Part shown: piece after piece, positions 29,944-39,918 of the stretch | How the letters are laid out: each line of letters starts with the position of its first letter | Position numbering within the stretch: the stretch's first letter is position 1 | NCBI GenBank assembly: GCA_000697055.1 | Contig: JNDT01002297.1 | Coordinates: forward strand, 186,001 to 250,000 | Reading direction: 5' to 3' | Length of the DNA: 64,000 nucleotides | Origin: Saksenaea vasiformis B4078 | Lineage: Eukaryota > Mucoromycota > Mucoromycetes > Mucorales > Saksenaeaceae | Made by a program: the position numbers and the translations under genes | The notes under the pieces: generated by a model | Seen by the model: only the letters and a program-made list of their open reading frames with translations | Databases searched by the model: none | Told to the model about the DNA's origin: nothing

Positions 29944-31109
29944 GGTTTGCAACCGGTCTTGTTAAAACAAAAAAAATCAAAAGAAAAAGAACAAGAGCAA
30001 AACAGCCCGTCCGTCGGGTCTTTTTAAGTTTCAGATTGTCTGGGACCCCTATCGGTCGCTGAAAAAATTGCGGAGCAAAATTGTTTAGCCGAAGGAGTAG
30101 TTGTGGATCAACTCAACAGCATTTCCTTCAATGTCTGTCCACGAGCTTGACCTGATTGGCCTGAATGTATAGATTTTCAAGGGTATGTGGGTAACTGGTT
30201 ACCACCATTCCTGTCAGGTACACGGTAGGTTTCACAATGGATGGATACAGTGTACGGTGGCTTAGACAACATTTTTTAATGCCTCCAAAACGCATCACAG
30301 TAGAAAGTTTATCTGCACCTGCTTTACAGCAATTCTTTCCAAAATAAATAAACGATTGAATACTTTCGCAAGCATCTTACTTTATTTAGAATATGTATTG
30401 AGGAATGATATTTTTCCTTGATTGACAACAAATTGAGACAATAGGTTGGAAAGAATAACACCAAGGACGTTTATTGCTTCATTCTTATGGTGTTATTTAT
30501 AAAACTATAGAATCAAGGGATTAAAAAGGTACATTAAATACAAAAGATCGCGCCTGATATTTAGCAAAGGCACGTCACTCAGAATTGTCATTTATTCTAC
30601 TATCTTGCGACGTGCCTGTTTCTTGCAGTGACAGTCCCTTCTCTCATTGAAAGTAGTGGATTTTGAGTACACATTTGCGTCATCTGGGTATTACTTTTGC
30701 ATTGGTACCAAGTCAATGCTGCAGTGAGAAGCAGTAGATCTTTGCGCAGAGTGGTAGATAGCTTTCCTTCTGAGTCAAAGATGTATTTGTGCTGATCCAA
30801 TGTAATAGATTCCCCAACGGTATTTAAAAGGGACGCATGAATTTTTTTGTTTTCTCTTTGGCTCCGTTTCCCACATGAAACGTCCCCAATATATACTGGG
30901 TTGACTATAAACACAGAAACTCATGTCTTTTGATCGATTGTTTAGACTCCTGGTTGTAAAACAAAGAAATTGGCCGCTCCTATGGAAGCCACAAACCGCT
31001 TCTCCCAACCCCACCGAAATGGTGCGGGATGTGGCACCCACAAACTGTGCAGAATTACCTTCGGGGTTAAGTAAAATGACATCCAAATATTATTCCATTT
31101 ACTAACTAT
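29944..31109. other. intergenic stretch with unrecognised minus-strand frames
   Basis: Minus-strand frames at 30600-30914 and 30775-31086 overlap in different phases. The start of the second shares about 75 bp of sequence with the plus strand at 35970-36045, so it is at least partly repeat-derived. Otherwise nothing recognised. Confidence 0.4.
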
Positions 31110-31290
31110 GAACAAATTTTTATGCTGTCTATATGAATTTCGCGTCCATCGAGGGGCCGCGTTGATGTAAGTGGTGTATGGATTTGTTGCCAACTTATGG
31201 ATTAACGAACGCATACTTGATTCTTTTCCTAGCGTAAAGGTGGTTCCTCATGGACGCAAAATTTATATAGATTAGCGTAAACATTTGTTC
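31110..31290. mobile_element. MITE-like inverted-repeat element, copy 3 (best preserved)
   Basis: Terminal inverted repeats of about 45 bp: GAACAAATTTTTATGCT... at 31110-31154 against the complement of 31246-31290, with roughly four of five bases paired. The core keeps GTTGATGTAAGT. An intron-like segment runs 31167-31232 (GTAAGT ... TTCCTAG) with an ATTAAC branch-like site. It belongs with copies at 3.7, 23.9 and 44.7 kb. Confidence 0.7.
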
Positions 31291-32839
31291 AATAAACAGT
31301 AGTGGCCGACAGCTTTCAATCTTTCCTTCAACGTGAGTTCAGATCGAACACCGGATACCCTCGTAACCTAGGCTAGTTGGACGGAAGATGCAACACAAAT
31401 TCATCCAACCTTATGAATTACTAGATGGTGCTACCCTACTTGTTTTCTCGATCCCAAACTGTTCTTTTTTTTTGGGATGGTGAATGCATAATGCTTATTA
31501 AAGAAGGCCCTGAGCATGTTGTCCAGGAGATCAACCAACACCTCACTTTGGGCAAAACAGGTTGTATTCAATCCCCGTTGGCTTCAACCCTTGCGTATGT
31601 TAGGTCTGGGCATTGACGTGTGGGAATCAAACTATGCACTCACTGGCTGATCTTCTAGATCCTACCACACATGCAAAAGGCACGGTCCTGTACGAAACAA
31701 AGAGCAGAAGGGGTTTCAGACTAACAACGTGTTTAAGGTAACAAAAAGAAGTTAATACACGCACATTGACATAGCACCCTGAACCGGAGCTACATGAATT
31801 TGAATACAGAAGGAAAAAAACAAGTGTTCTTTGCACCGAAATGGACGTATACAAGACGAAACTCGAGTTTACTGTTGAGCAAAGTAGGTGGCCTCTTGGG
31901 TTATCCGGCCATCTTCCAAGGGGTTGAAAAGAAAAAAGGGAAAGGTCTGGCACTAGAAACAACAAATCAGAAAAGGGGCAGGCTGTCGAAACTGGCCCAA
32001 ACAATACCAAAGAAGGAGGGGGAAATGTTTATTCAAGAAATTAAAAATGGGTAATGGAGTTGATCAGAGTCAAGAATGAATAAAAACAAATCAATAAATA
32101 CTACAATATGCACCACCTACTACAGCAACGAGCAACTATCCTCCACATTTGCCTGCTTCTGTCTCAATAAAGGTCTAAAAGTGCTTCTTGATTTCAACAA
32201 TCCTTAATGGACGATGTATTTATGCAAGCCATTGTGCTTTATTTGACCAGTAATAAGTAGTCAAATACAGCTGGACGTTGATTATTGATAAGCACATTGT
32301 GTTGAGACTCATTTAGGACTTTAGTGTCTATGAGCTTCTTCATGAGATCGTAAACTATTCTGTGTCACTGTAGCAAAAACTATAGTTTAGTAAACAAAGT
32401 GGTTTGTGAAATGTTCCAAATGGGGTAGCAATACAAGAAAATACTTCACCATGTTTGTGTACTTATAGGTCACACATTCGTATGCAAAGCAACAAATGAT
32501 CTATCCGATGGCGCTGTTTTTTCTCTTTTTTTTTTTCGTCCCTTACCATGATCAGCAAAACAGTCAAAATGTTTACAGACTGTCTATCCGTTCTCCGAAA
32601 AAGAAAAGAGTAGAAAAAGGATGGTAACAGCAAGCTGGTCACCAAGGAACCGGACTCAACCAAAGTCGTTGATTATCACATGAATACTGAAACGTCCTTT
32701 TGCATGTCCTGCAAAGTTTCGAAACTTTGATATAGTTTCCATCAATCGTCTCTTTTCCTTTATACCAGCAAAACGAAATGTATGTGAAACACATGAAGCA
32801 AATACTACTATCTGCCCCAAAACGCCATCATCAGCACGA
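31291..32839. other. intergenic stretch, nothing firm
   Basis: Open frames at 31627-32010 (-) and 31794-32054 (+) are shadows of each other and neither shows a known motif. A hyphenated inverted repeat at 31618-31670 superficially resembles part of a tRNA but is too short. No gene supported. Confidence 0.35.
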
Positions 32840-33453
32840 TCAATGCGTCAATCCATCAACTTCTTTGAATTCTTGGGATGCGCCTAACCAACGCGACTGT
32901 GCCTTGTTGACGAAGTCATCAAGTGCCCAGTCATGGTCCTCCAAATGCTCATGCCCACCAATCCAGATATAGACTTGGCAGTCTACATCCTCATCGCTCC
33001 CAGGAACAGTGACCTTAACGGGTTTGCGCTCGTAATCCTGTTAAAAGATATCAGTGACCAAGAATACCTATTCTTTTTTTCTACTTTACCGTTCCTTCAA
33101 ACGCATCTAGTCGCGTTACATGCAAGTCTGTAAGTCCTTCGATAAGAATACCTTGTACAGAATCTTCAGGGCGGTTGGTGTGAATCACACCCGGGTAGTC
33201 CAGGTTCTTCAATGCATGTCGTCGATGTTCCTGTCACGGATGAGCCATCGCTACGTTGAATGGTCGGTGTTACTTTGAGAATCGCTGGCTGTATACGAAT
33301 AAACGGAAATAAACGCTCTACGCTGTCAGTACCAGCAGGCCCGGCAAGAACTTTTCGAACAGGTCAACAACTACTGCTGAATGAATAGATGATTTTACCT
33401 CGGGCGAGGACGTGATCGGACATGAGCGTCCCATAGCAAAAAGCAGCTGTCAT
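32840..33453 (-). CDS. AIG2-like / gamma-glutamylcyclotransferase-fold protein
   Basis: Small cytosolic protein of the AIG2/GGACT fold, whose members open gamma-glutamyl amines or cyclise gamma-glutamyl groups; the substrate here cannot be told. Exons 33453-33399, 33350-33274, 33230-33090, 33037-32840 (introns 43-52 nt); 156 residues. The N-terminal FCYGTLM is the signature substrate-binding loop (Y-G-[ST]-L). Then come LKNLDYPGVI, VQGILIEG, the motif LDAFEGTDYERKPV with the expected catalytic Glu in FEG, and a VYIW strand. The start at 33453 places the YGTLM loop close to the N-terminus, as in the family; a longer open frame upstream is present but not needed. Confidence 0.88.
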
Positions 33454-34703
33454 GAGCAAAGTAGACAGAGAAACATTTTTCCCATAACAACGTGACAAAA
33501 TTGGCGGACGGTTTCTGGCGCTATCGTTACTGTCTTGTGGCTGCATATTCTTTTGTTCTCGTGTCGCATCGATGGGACCCAAAGCCCAATTATGAGGAAG
33601 CAGACGACTATTTTCCAATTATAATAATCCACCGCATCCTGCATAAGTTGTATTCAGCTTATGATTGGCAAATATAGTACTATATAGGCCGGAATCGAAC
33701 GAAGGGGGAGCAGATTCACTTGACCCATAAAGCGCGATACGATACTTAGCATGTCCCGATTCCTTGAAAATAGTTACTCCGAAAATTCATGCACATTGGT
33801 CTGGCAGATTTAGGATACTCTGTTTTCTCAAGCTCTCCCATTTTCTCCTTTGTAGCACTAGTGCTCTACTCATGAAGGGCAACTGCGAAGTAAATGGACA
33901 TGCGTAAGGTATACGGCGGTTGTTCAAAATGGGGACATTATTGCGCTGACAATATACTCCTCGTAATTTTTCCCGGGGTGACTAGTCCGAATATCACCTG
34001 CTATGTCACCAACAGCAATGCATATACTTTTATCGGAAGAATTATTGTGCAATTAACGTGCTGTACATCGCAGTTCATAAATACATCAGACCTTCGGTCA
34101 ACATACCTGTCACAGAACCCAATTAACGCTGAATGGTAGGCAAACCATCCAGAATTTGTCTCTCTGCGTTCATACTGTCCAAAAAAGTTGTTGCTATTAA
34201 TGCATGGGGTCGTGAATAATCATTCGCAATATTACCAAAGGTTGGTAATGAAGATGTGATATGTGCTGTTGTGTAAACAATTGCTCTAAATCGTCGTTAC
34301 GTCGCCCTTAACCGGAATATCTAGAAGGATCGGGAAGCAATACTGCCACGCGGCCGTCCCTTCAATGTCAATACATGACTTGTCGCGGTGTCTGCATTTT
34401 CTGGCAGTAACTGAAGAACAGAAAACTGGAAACTTTCGCGATAACGATACAGCAGCCTTATATACATGAAGGGATGGTTAGATTCATCTTATTATGCCCT
34501 TAGTACGTCTTTTTTTATAGTGAACCCCCGTCTTGGACACTCCCCGAATAGAGGCGCTACAACCATCGCCGTTTCAGAAACGCAGTTACTCAACGTACCA
34601 CTCGCTACGGTGCAGACAACGGTGAAGAGCCAGGCAGAAACCTGGATACGAGGTTTGGTATATCTTGGTTGTGGTAATGCTCATCCCCTAGAGTTGCGTT
34701 TCG
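33454..34703. other. intergenic stretch upstream of the AIG2-like gene
   Basis: About 1.2 kb with frames under 95 codons and no motif. The left end should include the promoter of the minus-strand AIG2-like gene. The right end borders the RuvC-nuclease fragment and may be part of the same dead transposon. Confidence 0.35.
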
Positions 34704-35231
34704 TTACAGGAAAGATAGGATTATCATGTTTGCATTTACAGTGAACCACCAGCCAGGCGGATCGCGACAGCTAGGGTTAAAGCAAATATGCGAACCACTA
34801 TTCGCTACAAGTCTTTCTTGTCCAACCTTTACGATCCCCTTCTTGGCAACTGTCACAGGCTCGTTATAATAGACGCAGGTTTTAGAACTTCTATGCTCAT
34901 TCGTTATCGCCACCACACCATGGTGGCAATGGTCCTTGCGCGTCTTTCGGCCTCTCCGCAGAGAATGTCCCTTCACACGGGACCCTACTCCCGTCACTCC
35001 CGTGCCTATGCACATAACAGGTGTAATATCATTTTTCCCTGACTCCTTACGCACATAGGCTCTCTTTTCCGCAGAAAACCGCCAATGTGTCCGCTGAGCA
35101 CGTAACTCTTGCGTTCGTCGTCTTTTCTTCATTGCATCATCTAAATACAATGGCTCAGACCGAGTTTCAATGGATGATAATGGAAAGCGAACGACCAAAA
35201 AGGTGCTTACTAGAACGCAGTGGAGATCCAA
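34704..35231 (-). pseudogene. Fanzor/TnpB-like RuvC nuclease fragment (transposon remnant)
   Basis: A 175-codon open frame carrying the C-terminal RuvC/zinc-ribbon part of a Mucoromycota transposon nuclease. Visible landmarks: GTGVTGVGSRVKGH followed by a basic stretch, then TNEHRSSKTC with the RuvC-II Glu, a zinc ribbon of which the first pair reads C-x2-Y instead of C-x2-C (CVYY) and the second CFNPSC. The RuvC-III Asp region expected next is missing, replaced by unrelated residues before the stop. The N-terminal RuvC-I half is also absent, so this is a dead fragment. It differs from the Fanzor-like gene at 42.4-43.7 kb and belongs to another subfamily. The link to Fanzor/TnpB is from motif order. 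Confidence 0.65.
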
Positions 35232-35379
35232 TCACTTTTTGGAGTGAACTTCTCTCACTATTGAAAGGCACTGATTAAGCATATCGATTAAAAAGCATAT
35301 TGTCCACCACCTCCTTCTCTGTCTTTCTTTTATTCTTTCCCATACCACGACTGCCCTTGAGCGAAGAGAAAGCAGCAGC

Positions 35380-35957
35380 ATATGATGCGAAACGAGACAC
35401 AGAGACACATGCGATACGAAGAGATACGTCAAAATGACAAAATGGAACCAGTATGTATGTAATCAATCAGTCAGAATTCATCATGAATCCCATTTTGCAT
35501 AAACTGATCCGTTCAATATTAACGTGCGCTACGGCACTTTTCTTTCTATCGTCTTCGTTTATTGTCTTCTGCACAACTTCTCCAAAATTGTAATCATCCT
35601 GCAATACGAGCGATACTAGACTCACAATTTATGGACCATATCCGTTTGACACGAGCTGTTGCCTTATTTCACGATATCCGGCAAGTCTGTCGTTATTGCA
35701 GATATCCGCAACAACCTTCTAATGTATACATTTTCAGGTATCCATTTGTCCTATAGCTTATGTGTTGGTGTGAATTTAGCCAACCGCGCTTAGGGTATGG
35801 GTCTGCAATGCTGGCCAGGAAGATCTTCGGGTCCTTCTCGCCTATTATTACTAGATCAGTCTTTGCACTGAAAATTTTTCAACACTGCAGGCTGCCTCGC
35901 ATAAGTCACGCCTACGGTACCTGGCCGCCGAGTTAGGATTACAAAGACTCCTTGTAA
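35380..35957 (+). repeat. 578-bp dispersed repeat, copy 2
   Basis: Collinear with 24803-25380 over its full length with no large gap. No convincing flanking direct repeat is visible around this copy. A sequence starting at 35970, just to its right, is shared with 31085-31010 on the opposite strand, which suggests nested old insertions. Confidence 0.8.
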
Positions 35958-36677
35958 AGTAAAACTTGAATGCCATTTTACTTAGCCCCCGAAGGTATTA
36001 CCACGTATTCGTGAGTGTCGTATTCCGCACCATTTCGGCAGAGCGGGAGAATACCCACTGGCTTGGAATATTGCTTCTCCAAGTAATAAACGGAGTATAT
36101 AGTCCCGTATAACAGCATATGTAGTAGTATAGCACAGCGATATCTAGGATATGTGGAAGCGTAATGATCCATGTACCTTCCACCGTATAGGTATTACACT
36201 TGGTCAATTGGTTGAACATGATGGTATCTTGCGATTGCCATCAGATACAGTAGGCTGCAGGGGAAGATTCAACAGTTCCCTTAACAAAATCCTGAGGCGT
36301 TAGCGCAATTACTTGACGAGTTAGGTAAATCCTACGCATCAGTTTTGGTTGTTTCTCCATCGAATGTATCAGAACATCGGCTATTTTCAGCCCTTGCTGA
36401 ATTAGACTTGTATGACATGCTTCTAATTAAAGCTCTTGAACGCATTTATACAAGAGAGTTTCAGCTATTATGTTGCCTTATTTTGTTATTTGCTTCGTCT
36501 GTAACAGTACAATCAACAGATGCTTCGGGGCTAGAGGCTGTCTTCGTGTTCTCGGGGTAGGACCTTTTCAGCTGATTTTGAGATATTCCGTCTCTGTCAT
36601 TGCCATTGACAAAAATGCGGCCACATTTTATCTTGATTTCGTCTTTAAACCCCTTTCTTTCTTTCATTTTTTATTTA
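35958..36677. other. repeat-derived spacer upstream of the coiled-coil gene
   Basis: The first 75 bp (from 35970) match the minus strand at 31085-31010. The remainder shows no known feature; the promoter of the plus-strand gene at 36678 should be near its right end. Confidence 0.4.
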
Positions 36678-37736
36678 ATGTCACTGGTAAATCTCGAAAC
36701 GGCAGAGAAGGTGGTGCACTTACTCAATGTGCGGAAAAAATCAAGCGATGAGCGTCAGGTTCTCCAGATTTTAAGCGTGGTCCGACAGGCAGTGACAGAG
36801 CGCAGACACGAAATCCGTCGTTTCTACTTGACAGTCGAGGCACTCAAACGTCAGTATCATTGCAAGATTTATGATGCACGCCAAAAAGTCGACACGATCG
36901 GGAAAGCACTCCTTGATTTGGAGCGAGAGTTGAATCAATTACATGAGTCAAAGACCGGATTGGAAAGTGCAAAGGGTACATGCTACAACCATCTTCGGAC
37001 ATTGCGCCTGCATGCCGAATGGCGTCGTAAAAAGAAAAGGAAATTAGATTCTCGGTATGCAATTTTCTCCTTCATACCGCTGTTATCATCCTATTACGAG
37101 AGGAAATACATCCGCGCACGTGACAAAAATGCCCAGATCGAAACAAAACTCTCCGAGATCCAGCGCGAGCTTTTGACTTATCGTCCGGCCCTTAGGCAAT
37201 TACTTGATGCGAGACAAGGATATATTGCAGAAGCGGAACAGAAAATGCGCGAACGAGAAGCATTGCAAGCATTAGCAGCAGCACTTGAGAAATCATTGAA
37301 ATTTCTCGTTCTCGGTCAGCAATTCTGGGCCCACTTTGACGAGCATCAAGCATGCTACGTTTTCGAAGACGCTTCACGCATAGCGGACAGGGTTAAAGGA
37401 AAAGAGGTCGAAGAAAAGGAGTGGAAAAACTTGATTCTGTCCTTCAAACTTGCTTGTTTAGAATACGGTGAAAGGGAAGAACAAGGCAACGAGCTTTGGG
37501 GCACATTAGAGATCGAATTTGAATGTGCTCACTGCTGTATGATATGCCATGGCTGGCCATGGATAGATAAAGTCCGCTCTACTCATCTTATATGCGATAT
37601 GTGTTTTCGAAAAGCACAGCCAAATATACCGCAAGCACGGCAATGTTCTTCAGGAATCCTTGGCCAACTAGCTAAATGGAAAAAACAGCCTCTCGATAAA
37701 TCTCTCCCTTGTAATACTTCACCATACACGACCTAA
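36678..37736 (+). CDS. coiled-coil protein with a C-terminal Cys cluster, unrecognised
   Basis: Intronless gene, 352 residues. The frame is open further upstream, but the first sensible Met is at 36678; the upstream part is hydrophobic and Phe-rich like untranslated DNA. Residues 20-120 and about 150-245 are heptad-rich helix (for example VLQILSVVRQAVTERRHEIR), separated by a very basic stretch WRRKKKRKL. Near the C-terminus the Cys/His pattern CAHCCMICHG ... LICDMC (about residues 285-310) looks like a small zinc site. I know no family for it. Codon use and length without stops support a real gene. Confidence 0.75.
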   Translation: MSLVNLETAEKVVHLLNVRKKSSDERQVLQILSVVRQAVTERRHEIRRFYLTVEALKRQYHCKIYDARQKVDTIGKALLDLERELNQLHESKTGLESAKGTCYNHLRTLRLHAEWRRKKKRKLDSRYAIFSFIPLLSSYYERKYIRARDKNAQIETKLSEIQRELLTYRPALRQLLDARQGYIAEAEQKMREREALQALAAALEKSLKFLVLGQQFWAHFDEHQACYVFEDASRIADRVKGKEVEEKEWKNLILSFKLACLEYGEREEQGNELWGTLEIEFECAHCCMICHGWPWIDKVRSTHLICDMCFRKAQPNIPQARQCSSGILGQLAKWKKQPLDKSLPCNTSPYTT

Positions 37737-38845
37737 TATATCTTTCTCTACACGCATAATCTCGTTAAGCAATAATTATGTATTGGTTTGCTCTAGAGTT
37801 TACTTTTATTCAATGATAATTTACTCTACCTAAATAAATTCTGCGTCAATGAAGGAAGCAAAATTTGTAGTAAGAGAAAATCAAGCAGTCAGCGCAAATA
37901 AGCTCTGGTTAGATACGTCACAAAGTTATGAGGAAACGCCAGCGTGTCGAATTATTCAGGTAGATTTCCCAATCTGTAAAATAATATCATGGTTGCTGCA
38001 GCCTCAGTCATTAGTTGGCCATCATGACTGTTGTTATAATATGGATACTATCTTTAACCTGTTGACGACCGGTCGGACGGGACAGAGACTGTCATCTATC
38101 CATGCTCTTCTTGGATTAGAGGATATGGTGTCGCCGAGATCTATCAATGAGATCTTCTCTTTTATTTTCAGACCATACTTCTTCAATTATCTTGCGTAGC
38201 TTTCCAAGGCTAATCGAAAAATTCAGCAAAACACCTGTTTATTGAAGCTTAAGGATAGATGATAATCGACTTCGATCAGAAGACATTCGCTAGTCGATGC
38301 AACCTGCGTTGCTTTCTTCCGTAGTCGTTCAAATGTAATATAATGGAATACGAATCATAGGTTCCGCTAACGTTAGATTGCTATACCAGTGCGGATGAAG
38401 AATAACGCTCGTTGAATGCGTAAATATGTACGTATCTCGTTCATAGACGACATTACTCGTGGATGATGGTATGTACAGACTTCCAGATAATTACTCTTTT
38501 TCCTTTTTCTTTTTCTTTACCCCCTAGTTGCTCACAACGTATCGAGATGATTTGCCATAGAAGCAAACTGTTCCACTGAAATAAAGCAATTTGATACGTG
38601 CCAGGGAAACTTTCTGTAATCCAATACAGATACTGGACTGCAACCATCAATCTACATGTATGCTTTTATGATCATTAAAGTCTAGCTTCTGAGTGCGGCT
38701 TCATATTGTTGAGTCTATAAAGATTGGCTATCCCTAAAATTTTGGGCCATTATAATGAGCTGCGCCATAAAAAAAACATCTTTTTGTTACAAACGTCTAG
38801 GGAAATAAGAAAAACTTTTTTTGTACAACAAACCACTGCCATGAC
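37737..38845. other. intergenic stretch with one weak frame
   Basis: About 1.1 kb between convergent genes. A 116-codon frame from an ATG at 37849 to 38199 (+) has no motif that I recognise and low coding character at its end. Nothing else seen. Confidence 0.35.
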
Positions 38846-39808
38846 TTAGAGGTCACCCAAACTATCCTTCACTGCCTTGTAATAATCTGGTGAAAGATAA
38901 TCCCCTAATTCTTCCTTGGTTAACCAGGCAAAGTCAGTCACATCCTTGCTTGGTTTGACTTGTCCGCCGTATACACGTGCTTTCATGAAGAAAACCTATC
39001 ACGCCTGCCATCAGCGGTTTTCTTTCCAGATAAGTTATCGCAAACCTTTAATCCTGAAGCATCTTCTCCCTTTGAAGCCGCATGCTTATAGAAGCTAATC
39101 GGCTGTCGACCAACAAACCACACATCCATGTCCGGTCCGCAATCCTCCTTCAGCTTACGTTCAGCAGCCTATAATGGAAACAAATGCACTTCTCTTAATT
39201 CTTTTGTCGAAAAGTAGATAGAAGCCATGGCACCGTGATGGACGCTCCTTTATTACCTCGTGCAAATATTCGTTCGAGTCGAGCTGACCCTGAGGGAATT
39301 GCCATGGGTTCTGTGTGTCATTGGGCTTGTGAACGACCAGGTACAACGTCCTCTGCAAAGAGCGATCCAAACTCTTCACGTCCTTTTTTCGGTCTGCTTC
39401 TGTTTCTCTGGAAGCTTTCTCTACTACGTTCATAGTTGCCGCAATGTTCTTGTCTTCCTGCAAACTTTCGTGGGCTGCCGCCGTTGCATCGGTTAAAGAC
39501 TTCGTAAAATCTTTCATGGCAGCTTGACGGGCCGCCTCTTCCTCTTTCCATCGACGTTCGGCTACGGAGCCCTTTTTAAAATAGAAATCCGTGGGAAACG
39601 CTGACGCATTCTGTCGATCCAATTTCTCCTTGTAATCAAAATAAGCCTTTTCAAACGGGGTCGAATCGCGTGTGATTTGTGGAGTGCGTGAAAGAATGAC
39701 CGAGGCACAGATACGGCTGTTCTTTACCACCAACGGCGCTGCCGTGGATGAGGTGGAGGTAAACCAACGCTTGGTGAGCGGTGACAGGTGGTTTGCCCGG
39801 CTGAACAT
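38846..39808 (-). CDS. mitochondrial large-subunit ribosomal protein mL46 (MRPL46/Mrpl17)
   Basis: Nudix-fold protein of the mitochondrial ribosome large subunit. Exons 39808-39257, 39168-39046, 38995-38846 (introns 88 and 50 nt); 274 residues. The N-terminus is rich in Ser, Thr, Arg and hydrophobic residues with few acids, consistent with a mitochondrial presequence. Family text: RITRDSTPFEKAYFDYKEKL-like block, NPWQFPQGQL, then AAERKLKEDCGPDMDVWFVGRQP, VFFMKARVYGGQV and FAWLTKEEL before the C-terminal LSPDYY. The Nudix catalytic Glu box is incomplete, as in mL46. The ATG at 39808 follows a promoter with CRE and CCAAT motifs at 39896-39918. Confidence 0.93.
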
Positions 39809-39856
39809 GGTGTTGTATTCCCCCCTCTTCGTTGTTGTTTTTCTTCGGTTGTTTTT

Positions 39857-39886
39857 GAGTTTCGCTACACGCATCCCATTGGCGCA
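39857..39886 (+). repeat. second site of the GC-rich repeat, in the mL46 promoter
   Basis: TTTCGCTACACGCATCCCAT and flanks match the left arm of the hairpin at 15791-15821 at nearly every base over about 30 bp. The right arm is absent here, so no hairpin forms. It lies about 50 bp upstream of the mL46 start codon. Confidence 0.65.
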
Positions 39887-39895
39887 CCCAGCAAA

Positions 39896-39918
39896 TGACG
39901 TCAATAAAATCAACCAAT
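39896..39918 (-). promoter_or_regulatory. CRE palindrome and CCAAT motif upstream of mL46
   Basis: TGACGTCA (39896-39903), the palindromic site bound by CREB/ATF-type bZIP factors, sits about 90 bp from the mL46 start codon and 10 bp from CCAAT (39914-39918); a CCAAT on the gene's own strand is at 39878-39882. Motif identity is direct; that they act on this gene is inferred. Confidence 0.45.

Noticed and set aside
31618..31670. tRNA-like fold on the minus strand (GTGTGG stem with CCACAC and a GTTTGATTCCC loop)
   Set aside because: Only 53 nt long, no D-arm or anticodon arm of proper size; probably a chance inverted repeat or a degraded SINE piece.
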